Source: Saprospiraceae bacterium | GTDB taxonomy: Bacteria; Bacteroidota; Bacteroidia; Chitinophagales; Saprospiraceae | Length of the DNA stretch: 64,000 bases | NCBI GenBank assembly: GCA_016714985.1 | Contig: JADKBS010000009.1 | Coordinates: 214,623-278,622 of the forward strand | Direction of reading: 5' to 3' | Shown here: piece after piece, positions 1 through 12,000 of the stretch | How the letters are laid out: each line of letters begins with the position of its first letter | How positions within the stretch are numbered: the first letter of the stretch is position 1 | The notes under the pieces: model-generated | Databases searched by the model: none | What the model was told of the DNA's origin: nothing | What the model saw: the letters and a program-made list of their open reading frames with translations, nothing else | Made by a program: the position numbers and the translations under genes

Positions 1-946
1 TATGTCACTTTTTTCAGACATAACAGTGTTCAACAGGTATGGGCTATGTGTGGTGACAAAAAATTGATTATCTTTTGAATCAATCATCCTTTGGGCATAC
101 TCTTGGACATATCTGGGAAAAGAGTGGCTCTCAATTTCCTCCAGAAGAATAATTGAATTGGAATTTGATTCAATTGCAGCCATATAAAAAATGTATCGCT
201 GCAGCGTATCCGCCATAGATGTATAGGGGATTTTGTATGATAAATCATCATCCCTTCTTTGAATCTCAAATTTCTTCCCCCTTATATCCATGACTAAATC
301 CAAGCCGTATTTCTTGAATTCTTTACAATTTTTCTTTTTAAATCTTGGTTTTTCTCTACGATTGAATAAATGTTTCGACCAAATGGGGGCAATAAAACTG
401 AGAAAACAAATTTTGTTCTTTGGAATAAGGATGAAAAGTATATTTTTTTATGGGACTAGCCAAATCGTAGAAATTAGTCTCTAAATTCTCACCAACTGCA
501 TTAAAGTTACTATAATAGTATGGAACAGTTGCACTATTCTGACTCACCATCATCTTAGCTACCCCAACTATATGCTGTTCAACTTCTGCTAGTTTTTTAT
601 ACGCATTTACTTCCTTAAAAAGCTTTTTGTCCCCAATAATTATATCATAAGAATTAATGAATGATAAATGGCGTAAAAATGCTGCGCCAAGATTACATTC
701 TACTTCAACTGGCTCTAAAACATTATCAAAATGAAATAAATCAGAAACTTCTTCATACCTGATGAACTCCCCCATGAATTTAACCCCAAACTTTCCATAA
801 CCTGCACCCAACAAACTCATCGCCTCCAACACATTCGACTTGCCCACATTCGGCTCTCCTATGAACAAGTTTATCCGTTCACAATCCAATTCAACATCCT
901 TGATTGACTTGAAATTCCTAATCCGCAATTGCTTGATAAAATCCAT
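1..946 (-). CDS. AAA-family ATPase (AAA_15/OLD-like), partial and frameshifted
   Basis: SMC/RecF-like ABC ATPase of the AAA_15 type, often found as stand-alone or defence-associated ATPases. The N-terminus reads MDFIKQLRIRNFKSIKDVEL and has a Walker A (GEPNVGKSN, residues 30-38). The first frame stops at 356. Reading on in the next frame from the C5/G5 homopolymer at 385-389 gives CPPFGRNIYS, a segment with GLDLVMDIRG, then MADTLQRYIF, Walker B ILLEEIE and the H-loop TTHSPY near position 40. One missing C in that homopolymer would restore the whole frame. The 3' end runs off the window, so the C-terminus is unknown. The function of the intact protein cannot be told from sequence alone. A natural frameshift and a sequencing error are both possible; I favour an error because conservation continues after the break. 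Confidence 0.75.
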
Positions 947-1037
947 CTGAAAGAAATTTAGACTTCAAAACTACAACTTTCCTACCAATTCTGCACGAAC
1001 CTAGTTTCACAACGATTTGATAATCAGTAAGATAAAA

Positions 1038-2240
1038 TCACCTATCAATCTTCTCATATTGCGGTGCAGCCGCAAGAAAATCATTGGCAAAGCGCACAGA
1101 ATACTCATTCATGAGTGCCTGCACCCTGTCCGCATCGTCTGAGGCGACAATCAGCCCAGCGTGGTTCTTCTTGTGGATTTTATAAACAACCTCCGATGCA
1201 TCAAACCCGCTCATATCCGGCCACTCTTGCTTGGCAAGGCAAAGCAGGATTCCTGCATAATTCGTCTTGAACTTGGGCACTTTATAGGGCAGTTTTTCCC
1301 CAGCGATTTCAATTTTGGCCCATTCCGACCAAAGGTTAAGGTCAGTTGCGTGCTCAATTACGTCTGCGATATAGGCCCCACCTACCCTTGCGGCCGTTTC
1401 GAGGAAGTAAAACTTGCCATCGGCATGGCTCTTGATAAATTCCGTATGGGTGACGCCCCGGCGAAAATGCAATGCTGATAACACCTTCTTGTTGAGTTCC
1501 TGCAACTGGAGCACATCAAGGCTTCTGCGGTTTTGCACGCTGGTCATGAAAATACCGCCACCTTGTATGATTTCGAGCGGTGGTTTGCCGTATTTGCTCA
1601 CCTCCACAAACTTCACTTCGCTGTTGATGGTAATGGCGTCCACGTGGTAAATCTCGCCCGGCACGAAGCGCTCCAACAGGTATTGAGATTGTTCATCGCC
1701 CATTTGATTGAGCTTCTGCCAAAGCTCCTCGGCGCTGTAAATCTTTTTTATCCCAGCCGCACCAGCTTGTGAGCGGGGCTTTAAAACCCAAGGCCCTGGT
1801 ACCTGCTGCGTGTATTCATGGATGGCACGGTGGTTGAGAATTGGCACGAATTCAGGCCCAAGGATGCCCGCCTCGGCAGTAACCATGCGCATGGCCAGTT
1901 TGTCCCGGAAGTTGCGGGCAGTGGTGTCACCCATACCGGGTACCCGGAGGTGTTCCCGGAGGGCAGATGCGATTTCCACGTCAAAATCATCCAAGGGAAT
2001 GATGCGGTCTATGACCTCGGTGCGAGCAAGGTAACTCACGGCATTGATGACCTCCTCCCGCCTGGTCAGGGAAGGCATGTAGTAGAACTCGTCCACGTCT
2101 TCCTTGGGCCAACCGTCGTCGTCCTTAAGGGCATGGCGAGTGAGCACGAAGACCCGGCAGCCTTCCCGTTTGCATTCCGTGATAAGGCGCTGGCCTTTTA
2201 CATCGCCAGCGAGGATGAGGACGGTGAGTCGGTGAGACAT
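1038..2240 (-). CDS. ATP-grasp domain protein
   Basis: Cytosolic ATP-grasp ligase-like enzyme of 400 aa, intact. It has an N-terminal Rossmann-like preATP-grasp domain (TVLILAGDVKGQRLI), then the ATP-grasp fold with PWVLKPRSQAGAAGIKKI (ATP-binding Lys and glycine loop), the LLERFVPGEIYHVD strand and a metal-binding FLETAARVGGAY segment (E and R residues typical of the family). Members join a carboxylate to an amine or similar nucleophile through an acyl-phosphate. The substrates here are unknown. It lies 57 bp downstream of a second ATP-grasp gene on the same strand, so the two are probably one transcript and may act in one pathway. No biosynthetic partner genes are adjacent that would name the product. 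Confidence 0.85.
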   Translation of the reverse strand: MSHRLTVLILAGDVKGQRLITECKREGCRVFVLTRHALKDDDGWPKEDVDEFYYMPSLTRREEVINAVSYLARTEVIDRIIPLDDFDVEIASALREHLRVPGMGDTTARNFRDKLAMRMVTAEAGILGPEFVPILNHRAIHEYTQQVPGPWVLKPRSQAGAAGIKKIYSAEELWQKLNQMGDEQSQYLLERFVPGEIYHVDAITINSEVKFVEVSKYGKPPLEIIQGGGIFMTSVQNRRSLDVLQLQELNKKVLSALHFRRGVTHTEFIKSHADGKFYFLETAARVGGAYIADVIEHATDLNLWSEWAKIEIAGEKLPYKVPKFKTNYAGILLCLAKQEWPDMSGFDASEVVYKIHKKNHAGLIVASDDADRVQALMNEYSVRFANDFLAAAPQYEKIDR

Positions 2241-2297
2241 ATTGATTGGATTTGGAAGGTTTGTTGATTTAATTTAAAATGTTTTCGGCAAATAAAA

Positions 2298-3520
2298 TCA
2301 TCCAAGGATAACCCGCACTGTTGAAACTATCCGGTTAAGGGCATCCTTCACCACTGCTGATTCAGGGTGACGGACTAGGATATAGCCTTCTCCTTCGTAG
2401 GTTTTCGCCTTTTCTTGGCCTGGTTTCGGGATTTTTGCGTCAGTAACGAGGTGGCCAATTTCAGCGTTAATTTGCTCGATACCCATCACATGCTGCACCT
2501 TTCCCTCCCCCATGCCCCGCAAAAAAGCTGCACCAACGGCGAATTTCCGCTCTGGCACCTTGAATTCATCGAAAATCATCATCCGCCCCCATTCCGCCAC
2601 GCAGTCAAAATCGTTGGCACGACTGATAAGGGTTGTGATTTGGGCACCCGGTGGTCGGGCGGCCACCTCCGAAATCGCAAGGCTGCCATCTTGCCGACGG
2701 AACCATTCCAAATGGCTCATGCCCGTGCTCATGCCAAGCGTATCCAAGGTCTTGAACGCCGCTGCTTTGATATCATCGTGGGCTGGCGATTCGACCTCAC
2801 GGGGCAGCAATACTTGCCATTGAATCCAAGGTTCCCGAATCACCTCCAATGGGTTGGGGTAGTAATGCGTCAACGAGTGAAAAACAGGTGTCCCTTGAAC
2901 CGAGAAAGTATCGAAAGAATGCTCCGTACCTTGGATGAACTCCTCAAGCAATACCTCATGGCCTTCGGCTGGTGGATTCAATGAAAGTGCATGGGCCAAT
3001 TCGGCTTCGTTGTTAGCTTTGTAAGTGGACTGGGAAGCAGCCCCATCCGGTGGTTTCACAACAAGTGGAAATCCTGTTGCTTCCGCAAAGGCAAATGCTG
3101 CCTTTGAACTGGTCACTTTTTGGTGCTTGGCGCAAGGAAGGCCAGCCTCACGGAGCAGGTTCTTCATCCGGCCCTTGTCCCTAAAGTTCAAGGCCGCCTC
3201 CACGCCCATGCCTTCGATGCCGAGTATTTCACGAACCTGCGCTACAGGCGCACCTGCGCTTGTTCCACCGCCGCTAGGATGCGGTGTATGCTGCCTTGCC
3301 TGGTAATAAATGCTCGAGCGGAAGACTCGATTGTGCTCGCATTGAACACATCTGCCACTTGTTGAAAATCGGCCAAACTGGCCTGCACGTCTGCTGGGAG
3401 CCATGCTAGTGGTTCTTGGCTCACGAGCCCCAACCTGACACCTTCCAAATTGGCAAGCGTCCTGATGAAACGAACTGCATTTTCGGTGTAATTCGGCGTT
3501 GTATAGATGACAAAGGCCAT
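2298..3520 (-). CDS. ATP-grasp domain protein, frameshifted
   Basis: Second ATP-grasp protein, about 407 aa once the frame is repaired, and related in design to the downstream gene. The N-terminus (MAFVIYTTPNYTENAVRFIR) lies in one frame that stops at 3242. The rest, from APVAQVREILGIEGMG, continues in another frame to 2298. The break falls at about 3245-3265. The C-terminal part has FPLVVKPPDGAASQSTYK (ATP-binding loop), VLLEEFIQGTEHSFD and a SEVAARPPGAQITTL metal-binding motif. The long alternative N-terminus possible in the second frame is not a credible protein and was not used. The gene probably starts the two-gene ATP-grasp operon. The substrate is unknown. Confidence 0.75.
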
Positions 3521-3578
3521 GAGGGAAGCTGATTTTTCGTAAATAAAGGAATGCGATGGGAGTTACGAGCAAATATAA

Positions 3579-3616
3579 AAAAACGGGCTTCCTAAGTTGT
3601 CAGGAAGCCCGTTTTT
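3579..3616 (-). terminator. Rho-independent terminator
   Basis: The perfect 13-bp stem AAACGGGCTTCCT (3581-3593) and AGGAAGCCCGTTT (3602-3614) has an 8-nt loop and a T tract on the minus-strand 3' side. It sits just after the stop of the secreted metalloprotease gene (3639) and before the ATP-grasp operon on the same strand, so it should separate the two transcripts. Confidence 0.8.
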
Positions 3617-3638
3617 CATCAAAAAAAGTTTGCGCAGC

Positions 3639-6600
3639 TTATTTCTCCACTACAAACTTCTTGGCGACCACGCCATCTGGCGTGCTGATGCTTACGAAAT
3701 AAATGCCGTTGGAAAAGCCCTCCAAGCCCACTTGCAAACTGCGGGTGTCTTGGTTAACTGGGCGGGAAGTTATTAGACGACCATGCACATCGAAGAAATC
3801 GGCCTGGCCGGCACCTGTGATTGGTTTGAGGAAATTGATGTTTAACAAGGTACTGGCCGGGTTAGGGGCAAGCAATACGGTGTTTTCCAATTGCTGTTCC
3901 TTGGTTCCAGTCAATGCATTTTCATCAATGACGATGTTCATCTTTGGCGTACCGAGCCAGCCTCCTGTACCATCTTCTACAATGAAGGTAAAGAAATCAT
4001 AGACAGCATTGCCATCGATATTGGTGTAGGTAATCTTCTCCAAATGGATATCCGACATATTGAAACGGTCGCCGACACCCAATTGAACACCATTGCGGCT
4101 TACAAACCCGTAGTCCGTTTCATCAACTATGGTGAAAACCAATTCATCGCCTTGATTGTCAACATCATCTGCCGCCAATTCGAAGTTATGGATAATTCTG
4201 GTTTCCAAAGGTTTTGTATAGATGGTGTCGTTGTTGACGATAAAGGGGCTGTTCGGGGTAATACTTGCACAAAACTCGATGCCCCATTTGTCAATCGTAC
4301 CACCTTGGCCATTATTGTCAATCACCTCCACTTTCAAAGTCCAATCGCCCACGGTATTTTCACCGACGAAAGCAGTCAAGGATTCCTGGGGTTTGTAAGA
4401 ATAGCCGTTCAATGGTGGGCATGCAATGGTAAAAGGCGACTCATCGTTTAGGCCGAAATTGAAGGAGGAAACGTTGCCACAAATATTTTCAAACAGCTTG
4501 ACCGTTGTGCCAGCTGGGCTTACCAATGAGACACGGAGGTCGTTCAATACATCATGCTCTCCTTTGATTTGAGTTACGTTCACATCGGCGATGGTGCCAT
4601 TTTGCAGAATGGTGAGGATGCTGTTGATGGTGGGTGTACCTACAGCAGGGATGGCCTTGGGCACGTCTGTTGCTGAGAATGGGGCACACTGCACTGTAAA
4701 GGTCTGGAAGGTTTTGGAGGTCATGTAGGGTCCTTCACCGCACTCATTATAGGGGCGTACCCTCCAATAGTAAATAGTGCTTTCGTCTAAGGCAATGGTT
4801 GGAGAAAAACTGGCCACAACAAGCCCTTGCCCCGATTGTAGGATCGTGCTTGGTTCAAAGCTTGGGTCTGTGGACAGCTCAAAATCATAGGAATCGGCCT
4901 GTGGCAAGTCGGTCCAAGTGAATATGGGCTGAAGGCCAAGGCCCGATTGCCCATTGGTGGGTGTCATTGCATCCAATGCAGAAAAATCGTTGTAAACGAT
5001 ATTGAAGAACAAAATGCGGTCAACGGTATCCACTCCAGCAATTGCCCGCAATGAAATTTCAAAATTGCCATCCGCCGTTACGTCGGCCATATCAAAGGTG
5101 AGCGTGGTGCTTTGCCCAGGGGTTGCCGGATTGTTGGCGAAATTAACGCCTACGCCATTGGGAAGGCCACCCAGGATTTCAAAATTTACAGGAGCATCAA
5201 AGCCCAAAATGCTGCCTGTCTGGATTTCTACGACGGCACTGTTTGGCACACATACCTGTTGGGTTTGCGGTGCAATTACAAGGGTATAGACAGGCGCTGT
5301 CGCAGGTGAAATAGCGAAGTTCTGGTTGGACAGGTCAAAAAAGATATTGTCAGCAGCCTCTACCCTAATCCTCGCATTGTTGGTCGTAACATCGGGGATA
5401 AAGACCGTTTCGGAGCCATCATTTGGCGTTGAAACCGCCAAGACCCGGTTGAAATTTTGGCCGCCATCGGTTGACAGCTTTATGTTGACTGCCTTGCAGT
5501 TAACCTTCTGTTTGTCGGTGTTGGCCACATCCCAAGTTATCGTTACTTCGGTACCTCCCACCAAGCTATGTGCGGCTGTGTTGGGGTACTGCACCAAGAA
5601 CGGACCCGCCTCGGCAGTTGCCTTGAAGGAAACATCCTGCCATGTGATGCCACCCGCCCCCTCCGTTACATTGTTGTCACGGACTACGCAACGGAAATTC
5701 ATGTTGCGGCTATAGGTCGGCAATACTTCAACGTTTTCCGAACCATTGTTGAGAATGGTGGGAAGTCTTGGGAATACGCGCTTGGGGTTGGCAGATGGGA
5801 CATAATTTCTGAACAGTGGTGCATCTCCAACAGGGGTGCCGATCTGTGAATTTGGGCCAAGGTCAATTTGGTCCCAAGAATATAACAGTGGGTCGCCATC
5901 AGCGTCAGAGGCTTGCGCTTCTAATCTCGAATGGTGTGCTGATAGGGATATAAAAACCATCTTTGTACCTAAGGCTAACATCCGGTGAATGGTTGGACGT
6001 CTCAAAGGTTTGGCCACAAATACTCCCTGCTGTAACGTGTGTATTTATCCAAAATTCTTCAACTGTACCGCCATGATAGTAAACTGTGGCAGCCCCAGGT
6101 ATATTATTAGAACCGCATGAACCTTGGTACGACAAAATAGTGCTACCACTTCCTGGCTCCCAAGCCGAACCAGAGTGGAACTGACCTTCTTGTCCTGGAC
6201 AGTTGTTAAAGGTATGTCCTCCTTGGTATTGGTGCCCCATTTCATGCGCAGCAATTGAAAGCGTGGTACCAACAACATCATTCCCCCAATGGCAGGTTAC
6301 ACCCCTGCCTTTACCACCCGTACAAACCGAACCAGAAACAACACCACCTACGTCGGAACACGGCCCCGTGAAAACGTGACCAATATCGAAGCTGGTAAGG
6401 CCAACCAAGGTATTAAGTACGTCTTCGTTTTGGCCAAGTAGGGCAGTGCCCATGCCTGAATTGCTATAAGGGTCTGAGTCGCCATTCACAAACACCAACT
6501 TATCATTGTTAGGTATAAGAACAAGCCTGAAATCGGCATCACGTTCCAGCACACTGTTGAGGACGCTGGTTGCTTGAACCAATGTGGCAAGCGCCAATTC

Positions 6601-7307
6601 CACCGTGCCACCATGTCCAATACCATATTCACCAGTACAGGCCAAGGCAAAACGGTATTCCCTTCTTACGGTCAAATTACCTTCTCCACCCCCACGCATA
6701 TTGACTTCTTCTCCTTGGTTGGCGCTAAAATCAATGGGTTGTTCGCCTTCCATCGGCACATACTTTACGAAGGTTGGCGGCATGTCAACATGCTGCCAGC
6801 TCAATTCCGAGCGGCTGAAACAGATATAGTATTGGGTTTGGTTGCTGGCATAAGGCGTGACCAAGGAACCGCCATCATCCGTGGTGATGAAGGAATGAAA
6901 GCCGTTGGGACCATAGCCAAAGCGAAACCAAATGGCTGGGATTTTCCACACTCATCCCCGCAAAAGTCCGTATCATGGGATAACGGGCCGCGAGGTCTGG
7001 GTGCATCACCTTGAATCCCATGCTTTAAAGTCTCCAAATCACCATCCGGCAATGGAAGCTGAACTTGGAAGTTGCCAGCAATGGCTTCTGCGGAGCCTTC
7101 AGCAGGTGCATTGCGCAGGTGATTGCGCATAGCATCCAAATGCAGCGAATACATGAGGTACTTGTTGGGCATGCTCACCGTCTCGGCATTGCGAGGCAGG
7201 AAAACCTGCTGTTCGGCGACCTGCTTGAAAAAATTAGGAGCCGATTGGGCAGCAAGGCCCAATGTCAAGAAAATAAAATTTAGCGTAGTCAGGAGATGTC
7301 TCATCAT
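3639..7307 (-). CDS. Secreted metzincin (reprolysin-like) zinc protease with P-domain and T9SS sorting domain, two frameshifts
   Basis: Large exported protease of about 1220 aa when joined across two breaks. The start chosen is the MM at 7307, which opens a signal peptide (MMRHLLTTLNFIFLTLGLAAQ). The first break is a four-T run at 6942-6945 (GDECGK continues as IPAIWFRFGYG). The second is near 5925 (ISTPFE continues as LEAQASDADGDPL). The peptidase domain holds the zinc motif HEMGHQYQGGH and the turn STILSYQGSCG. Downstream are Ig/fibronectin-like segments (AQADSYDFEL-type strand, IYYWRVRPYNECGEG), a proprotein-convertase P-like domain (LNDLRVSLVSPAGT, GDWTLKVEVIDNNGQG), a cadherin-like segment and the T9SS type A end (LLAPNPASTLLNINF to KKFVVEK). 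It likely degrades extracellular proteins. Two metzincin consensus residues are changed (see findings). Confidence 0.82.
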
Positions 7308-7503
7308 GAATTGAAAATTAGCTTTACGATATTGATTTGGATAGAATGACCATTCCACCTCGCAGGGGAACGGTCAATACGAACTTTGGTTCGCAAATTT
7401 ACAAACAAGCCAACCAATTATTTTTGTCAAAAACTGCTAAGTTTCGCAGTGTGGCGAACAATTGGGCGATTAAGTAACGAGTCGCAACCCAAAAGCAACA
7501 GTT

Positions 7504-8253
7504 TCAACCTCCGAGGCGCTCCACAACTTCGGCCCGTTTCCTTACCGCCACGGGCACTTTTGCCCCATCGGCCATTACGATATAGCCGCCATCCGTCTTA
7601 ATAAACTCCCGAATATGCTCAAAGTTGACCAAGTGGGATTGGTGCGCCCGCAGGAACCCAGTTTCTTCCAAAATGATCGAAAAGTCCTTTAAGGTCTTGG
7701 TGAGCAGCAACTTATGGCCATTGGTGAAATGTACCTCGGTATAGTTCCCGTCCGCTTCCAAACGAAGAATGTCGGATAGGCGGGCGATTTGGATTTTCTC
7801 GGCGGTGTGCAGCGCAATGGTCTTTGGCGTTTCTTTTTGAAAATGCTCCCGCAAAACCGGCACTTGTGCTTGGGTATTTGGTGAACCGGCCAGCATTTTC
7901 CTTGCCCGTTCCACCGCACGGCGCAGTTCGTCAGGGTCAATGGGTTTTAGCAAATAATCCACAGCTGCAAAGCGGAAGGCCCGTATGGCATGCTCGTCGT
8001 GGGCTGTCGTGAAGATGAGTTGAAACTTCAGGTCGGGCACGATTTCCAGCAGGTCGAAGCCGGTGCCATCGCCCATTTGGATGTCGAGCAGGAGCAGGTC
8101 GGGCTGGGTATTGCGCAGCAGCTTGGCACCCTGTACCACCCCATCGGCCTCCCCCACGATTTCCACTTCGGGGAACATCCGGGCCAGGTCGTCCCGCAGG
8201 ATTTGGATAGCATGCGGGTTATCGTCAATGAGTGCGGTGCGGATTTTTTTCAT
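7504..8253 (-). CDS. LytTR-family response regulator
   Basis: Transcription regulator of 249 aa. The REC domain covers residues 1-120, with acidic residues D10-D11, phospho-acceptor D57 in LLLLDIQMGD, T83 and K103 in YLLKPIDPDEL. The LytTR DNA-binding domain covers about 145-249 (IARLSDILRLEADGNYTEVHF, GFLRAHQSHLVNFEHI). This is the standard partner of LytS-type histidine kinases. Such a kinase lies nearby at 9075 on the opposite strand, separated by one small gene, so the two probably form one system. Target promoters cannot be identified from the window. The gene is divergent from the 8374 gene, with a gap of about 120 bp that would hold both promoters. Confidence 0.92.
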   Translation of the reverse strand: MKKIRTALIDDNPHAIQILRDDLARMFPEVEIVGEADGVVQGAKLLRNTQPDLLLLDIQMGDGTGFDLLEIVPDLKFQLIFTTAHDEHAIRAFRFAAVDYLLKPIDPDELRRAVERARKMLAGSPNTQAQVPVLREHFQKETPKTIALHTAEKIQIARLSDILRLEADGNYTEVHFTNGHKLLLTKTLKDFSIILEETGFLRAHQSHLVNFEHIREFIKTDGGYIVMADGAKVPVAVRKRAEVVERLGG

Positions 8254-8373
8254 CAGGATGTGGTTGTGCTTTGGCGCAAAGATAGCACAAGCAGTTTTTG
8301 AAAAAACGAATACATTTACGAATCAAAACGCCCTCGCTAAAAGGCATCTCCTCATCTAATAAATTGACTTTCA

Positions 8374-9078
8374 ATGAAAAACACAGTTTCTCAACTCAAG
8401 CTTTGCTTTTTTGTCCTTGCTTTCTTTTCAGTTTCGATTTTGACCTATGCTCAAAGACAGATTAATTTCATAATTGATCCTTATTTGATTTTCACCAAGC
8501 CAGCGAGCGCAAATAGTGCGCACAGCTTCAACCTGGGAGGTGGGCCAGGAGTAGCTTTGTCAGTTGGCAATAAAATGGGCAGCAAATTCAATCTAAGTGG
8601 TGGTATTGTGATGAATATGCTTTGGTTCAAAGAGACGGGCATTCAAGTTAACTGGGGTACGGGCAAAACAAGCTACGACCGAAAGTTTCAGCTATTGGAA
8701 TATGGCTTTTCGGGCAATGTTTCAAAAAAAATAGGCAATGAGAAATTCTCTATTTCGCCACAAGTTGGTCTAAGCTATACCTGGTTCAATGGTAGCGAAA
8801 AATTTAAGATAACAGAAGGGAGCGGGGAGGAAATCGGCGATGAAAAAGGCAATTTTGGCAGCTCTTTGAATTTACATGGTGGACTTGGGTTTAGCCGAAG
8901 TTTATCCAATGGGAGACGGATTTCCATGCGATTGGTTTATGCCCATCACCTAGGGAGCTTAGAAACAAAAACGCCTGAATTGTTCGGTACACCTTCCTTC
9001 CAGCTTCACACCTTTAAAGTGAATCTGGGACTATTGGGCCTTTTCAGCAAAAAGAAAACAGCAACGACATCAAATTGA
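8374..9078 (+). CDS. Outer-membrane beta-barrel-like protein
   Basis: Hypothetical 234-aa protein with a clear signal peptide (KLCFFVLAFFSVSILTYAQ). The mature part is made of alternating short strands rich in aromatic and glycine residues (GSKFNLSGGIVMNMLWF, FSISPQVGLSYTWFNGS, RRISMRLVYAHHLGS), the pattern of porin-family barrels (OMP_b-brl) of Bacteroidota. It lacks enzyme motifs. Its stop codon overlaps the TTG start of the histidine kinase gene by 4 bp, so the two are probably translationally coupled and it may be a sensing or transport accessory. That role is inference. Confidence 0.7.
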   Translation: MKNTVSQLKLCFFVLAFFSVSILTYAQRQINFIIDPYLIFTKPASANSAHSFNLGGGPGVALSVGNKMGSKFNLSGGIVMNMLWFKETGIQVNWGTGKTSYDRKFQLLEYGFSGNVSKKIGNEKFSISPQVGLSYTWFNGSEKFKITEGSGEEIGDEKGNFGSSLNLHGGLGFSRSLSNGRRISMRLVYAHHLGSLETKTPELFGTPSFQLHTFKVNLGLLGLFSKKKTATTSN

Positions 9079-12000
9079 ATAGTTTTTCGAAAAACATCCT
9101 CGTATGCTTGGCTGCATTGCCAATATTGCTGGCAGCCCAGCCTTACCGCCTCACCCAGTACACCGTAGGCGACGGGCTGCCTCAATCGCAGGTCTATGCC
9201 GTGCTGGAGGACAGCCGGGGCTACCTCTGGCTGGGCACACAGGGCGGCGGGCTGGCCCGATTCGATGGGCGGGAATTCAAGGTTTTCAACACAAAAAACG
9301 GGCTGCCGGGGAACTACGTACACGCTTTGGAGGAAGACCTTGATGGCAATATCTGGATAGGCTCCAACCAAGGTGTTTGCAAGTTTGATGGCAGTAAGTT
9401 TCATTTCTTTCCACTTGAAAATGGGCAGGATGTGCCTGTTTTTGCCTTGGCCTTTTTTAATGGCCAATTGTTCGCTGCTTCGCAAAACGGCTGCTACCGC
9501 ATTGCCGAAGGCAATACCGAAAAGCAAAAGACTAACGATGGTCAGCCTTTTGGCCGATTGACAGCGGCTTACAGAACTGGAAGCGATGAGATTTGGGTCG
9601 GTGGTGACGAAGGGCTTTTTAAACTTGAAAAAGACCGATGGCAAACCATCCAACGCCGCAAGGCCGAGGTGATGGCCATTACAGGGCTTCCGGATGGGCG
9701 CATCCTCGCCGGCATTTTCAACAGCGGCATCCTGATTTTGGATGGTAAAAAGCGCAGTTACCTCAACACCCAGAACGGCCTGCCAACCAACAAGGTACAG
9801 TGCTTTTGGTACGACGAACACAACCACCAGGTTTGGATTGGGCTACAGGATGCCGGGCTTTGCATTTGGAACCTAGAAACTGGGAAAATTGACCAAATCA
9901 CGGTGAGCCAAGGGCTTGCGAGCCAAAACATCCGGGCAATTCATGGTGATTATTGGGGCAAATATACTTGGCTCGGCACCTCAGGTGGCGGACTCTGCAA
10001 GTACACCCGACAGCGGTTCGAGCATTATGACACCAGCGACGGGCTGCGCTCCAATTTCGTGTACGCTGTTTGCGAAGCAGATACCAACCTATGGGTCTCG
10101 GCGGGCGACCAAGGCGTGAGCCGCTGGAACCCAGCTACTGGCCAGCGCACCCATTTCGACGGTTCCAATGGCTTCTTCAACGTGAAATGCCGTGCCCTGC
10201 ACCATGACCCGCTCGGCCGTATTTGGATTGGAACAGAAGGACTTGGATTGGCCATTTACGACGGGCGTGACAGCCTCCCACTCCACTTTTTTTCAAAGAG
10301 ACGTGGCCTTGCCGGCAACTGGATTCGGGACATCGCCACCGACCCCGCCGGATACGTCTGGGTAGCCACCACCGACGGTGGCCTTTCCCGTGCCAGCTAT
10401 ATTAACCAATCGCTCGACAACCTACGATTCGAGAATTTTGGGTTGGCCGAAGGACTGCCCGACCTGACCGTGCATGCCCTTCATTTCGATAGACAGGGTC
10501 GGCTTTGGTTGGCGTTGCAAACGGGAGAGGTGGGCCTTTTTGACAAAGGAAAAATCTCCTTGCTAAACCGAAAAAACGGCCTGCCGGGCAGCACCGTCCG
10601 GTGCCTCGCCGAGGACTCGTTTGGCCACCTATGGGTGGGCACGGCTGGCGGCGGTATTGGTTTCGTGGACATCTACAACGACAAAACCTTGACTTTCAAG
10701 CAGTTCGACTCAACGGACAAGCTGGCCTCCGGCAATGTGTATTTGCTCAAATACGACTCGGAAGGACAGTTATGGGTCGGAACGGAAAAAGGGGTTGACC
10801 GCATCTGGCTCGATTCAGTTGGCAATTTTCAAAAAGTAAAATACTACGGCAAGTCAGAAGGGTTCCTCGGCGTGGAGACCTGCCAAAACGCCGTCAACTC
10901 GGACAGTTATGGTCACTGGTTCGGCACGATGAACGGGTTGATGCACTTCCTCCCTGCCTCTGACAGCATTCATGGTGGAGCACCTTTCCCCATCGTCACG
11001 GGCGTACGGCTTTTCTATGAGCCGCTCGAAAACACCCAGATGGCCCTATGGTCAAACAACTGGGGTGGACTGGTGGATGGCGCCGTTTTCCCCTACAACC
11101 AGAACCACCTCGGCTTCGAGTTTTTTGCCACCGACTACGCCAACCAGGAGCGGGTCATGTACTCGTGGCAACTGGTGGGGCAAGAGGCCGATTGGTCGCC
11201 GTTCAGCCCACGCACAGAGGTCAGCTACGCCAACCTGCCGCCCAATGAGTACCGCTTCCGGCTGCGTGCAAAGAACGAGGATGGCATTATCAGCGAACCC
11301 ATGGAAGTGGCCTTTGCCATCACGCCACCATTTTGGCAAACCTGGTGGTTCCGACTCTCGGCAATCGGAGGGGCGTTGCTAGTGCTTTGGGGTTGGTTCC
11401 GTTGGCGCATTGCGCAGGTAAAGGCCAAGGCCAAGCAGGAAAAAGAACAGCTCGAACTGCAAAACCGCTTGCTAACCCTGGAGCAAAAATCGAGGCAATT
11501 GCAGATGAACCCGCATTTCATCTTCAATGCGCTGAACGGCATCCAAAGCCTTGTTACTACTGGCAACATGGACTCCGCTCGTCAGCACATCCTCAAGTTT
11601 GGACGGCTTATGCGGGCCGTGCTGGACAATAGCCGACAGCAGTTGATTCCATTGGACAAAGAAGTGGAAACCTTACGTCAATACCTTGAAATGGAACAGT
11701 TTTGCCGTGAGGGCAAGTTTGATTTTGAAATTGATACCAGCGGCATTGAAAGCCCTGACCTGCAGGTGCCGCCCATGCTTTTGCAGCCCTTTGTAGAGAA
11801 TGCCATTCTCCACGGCATCGGGCCGCTGTCGGGCAAAAAGGGCTTGATTTCGCTCATTTTCACCGAAAAACAAACCCTACTGGAGGTCAGCATCCTTGAC
11901 AATGGCATCGGAATAGCGCAATCGCAGGCCCGAAAGGCTGGACAGGAATCGGCATCCCAAGGGGCAAGCCCACGCCAATCGGTAGGCATCGCTGTTACGA

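Noticed and set aside
3242..3572. Alternative N-terminus of the second ATP-grasp gene in the long frame
   Set aside because: It is His/Arg/Cys-rich and non-homologous, while the overlapping frame gives a family-like Rossmann start.
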